From Chloroflexota bacterium (GTDB lineage Bacteria > Chloroflexota > Anaerolineae > UBA4142): DNA of 5,322 bases. The stretch covers positions 1 through 5,322 of the forward strand of contig JACQEA010000238.1 of assembly GCA_016200825.1 (NCBI GenBank). Direction: 5' to 3'. This document shows, piece after piece, positions 4,801 to 5,322 of this stretch. The position numbers and the translations under genes were made by a program. A model generated the notes under the pieces. The model was not told the origin of the DNA. It did no database searches and was given only the letters and a program-made list of their open reading frames with translations. Positions within the stretch are counted from its first letter, which is position 1; every line of letters begins with the position of its first letter.

Positions 4801-5322
4801 ATGAATCAGTCGTCAAAAGAAATCACCACGCTCGCGGGCGGATGCTTTTGGTGTTTAGAAGCGGTGTACGATCAATTGAAAGGCGTCACGAGTGTCGAAT
4901 CCGGTTACGCGGGCGGACACGTTGCGCAACCATCGTACGAAGCAGTTTGCACCGGCAAAACCGGACACGCGGAGGTCGTGCAATTAACGTTCGATCCCAA
5001 CGTGATCACGTTCAAAGAAATCTTGCGCGTGTTTTTTACGATTCACGATCCCACGACGCTCAATCGGCAAGGCGCGGACGTTGGCACGCAATATCGCTCG
5101 GCGATTTTTTATCACACGCCGGAACAGAAAAAAATCGCGGAAGAGACGATCAAAGAAATCGCCGCCGCGAAACTTTGGAATGATCCGATCGTGACAGAAG
5201 TCGCGCCGCTCAAAGAATTTTTTATCGCCGAAGATTATCACCAAGAATATTTCGCGCACAATCCGAATCAGCCGTACTGCCAAATGGTCGTCGCGCCCAA
5301 AGTTGCGAAATTCCGCAAGAAA
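4801..5322 (+). CDS. msrA: Peptide methionine-(S)-S-oxide reductase MsrA (3' end outside window)
   Basis: The frame is open from ATG 4801 to the last base, giving 174 residues without a stop. MsrA reduces the S-epimer of methionine sulfoxide in proteins, using thioredoxin, to repair oxidative damage. The signature GGCFWCLE (13-20) gives the catalytic Cys15. GYAGGH (35-40), TGHAEVVQ (54-61, with E58), DPTTLNRQGADVGTQYRS (83-100) and EDYHQEYF (144-151) are the usual substrate and active-site blocks. Cys160 in YCQMVVAPK fits the resolving cysteine. The length suggests that only a few residues are missing unless an MsrB domain follows. The start is supported by AAGGGAG (4789-4795) 5 nt upstream. 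No transmembrane or signal segment is seen, so it is cytosolic. Nearby upstream elements (palindrome 4748-4762, repeat 4682-4750) may affect expression. Confidence 0.97.
   Translation, partial: MNQSSKEITTLAGGCFWCLEAVYDQLKGVTSVESGYAGGHVAQPSYEAVCTGKTGHAEVVQLTFDPNVITFKEILRVFFTIHDPTTLNRQGADVGTQYRSAIFYHTPEQKKIAEETIKEIAAAKLWNDPIVTEVAPLKEFFIAEDYHQEYFAHNPNQPYCQMVVAPKVAKFRKK

Noticed and set aside
4776..5183. 135-codon + strand frame and a 99-codon - strand frame within msrA
   Set aside because: Both are Arg-rich shadows of the msrA frame, which carries all family motifs and is open to the window edge.

Overview
The window looks like chromosomal DNA from a bacterium of moderate GC content, rich in GCGCG words. 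Sigma-70-type promoters, Shine-Dalgarno sites and an intrinsic terminator layout are all visible. The tRNA has no encoded CCA. The pairing of a RhlE-like DEAD-box helicase with a small RRM/Gly-rich RNA-binding protein, together with the codon style, reminds me of Chloroflexota (Anaerolineae-like) genomes. That placement is an inference from memory and not a demonstrated assignment.

Region 1 (1-1196) is accessory and rearranged. It opens with the 3' end of a mazG-like gene on the + strand. Two further decayed copies of the same mazG 3' segment lie at about 373-444 and 1009-1185. Between them, on the - strand, sits a compact hicB-hicA toxin-antitoxin cassette with its own near-consensus promoter (TTGCCA-17-TATAAT) and its own intrinsic terminator.

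Region 2 (1197-2600) holds a 411-codon gene on the - strand that I cannot assign to a family. It is visibly AT-richer than its surroundings and lies just beyond the 3' end of a tRNA-Pro(CGG) gene, which suggests acquired DNA.

Region 3 (2601-4544) is a well-organised RNA-metabolism operon on the + strand. A 50-bp near-perfect palindrome contains two divergent promoters that share one -35 hexamer. One serves the tRNA and the other serves a leader of about 210 nt that contains a terminator-like hairpin with a competing pairing. The leader is followed by a DEAD-box RNA helicase, then 18 nt later by an RRM protein with an RGG/Gly-rich tail, and then by a clear intrinsic terminator.

Region 4 (4545-5322) has a TTGACA-17-TATAGT promoter, an untranslated stretch with a large TTCGTGT-type inverted repeat and a PerR/Fur-like palindrome, and then msrA (peptide methionine sulfoxide reductase A). 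msrA runs off the right edge without a stop codon.

The points most worth a second look are the palindromic shared-(-35) divergent promoter with its downstream attenuator candidate, the triplicated mazG ends around hicBA, and the orphan AT-rich gene beside the tRNA.
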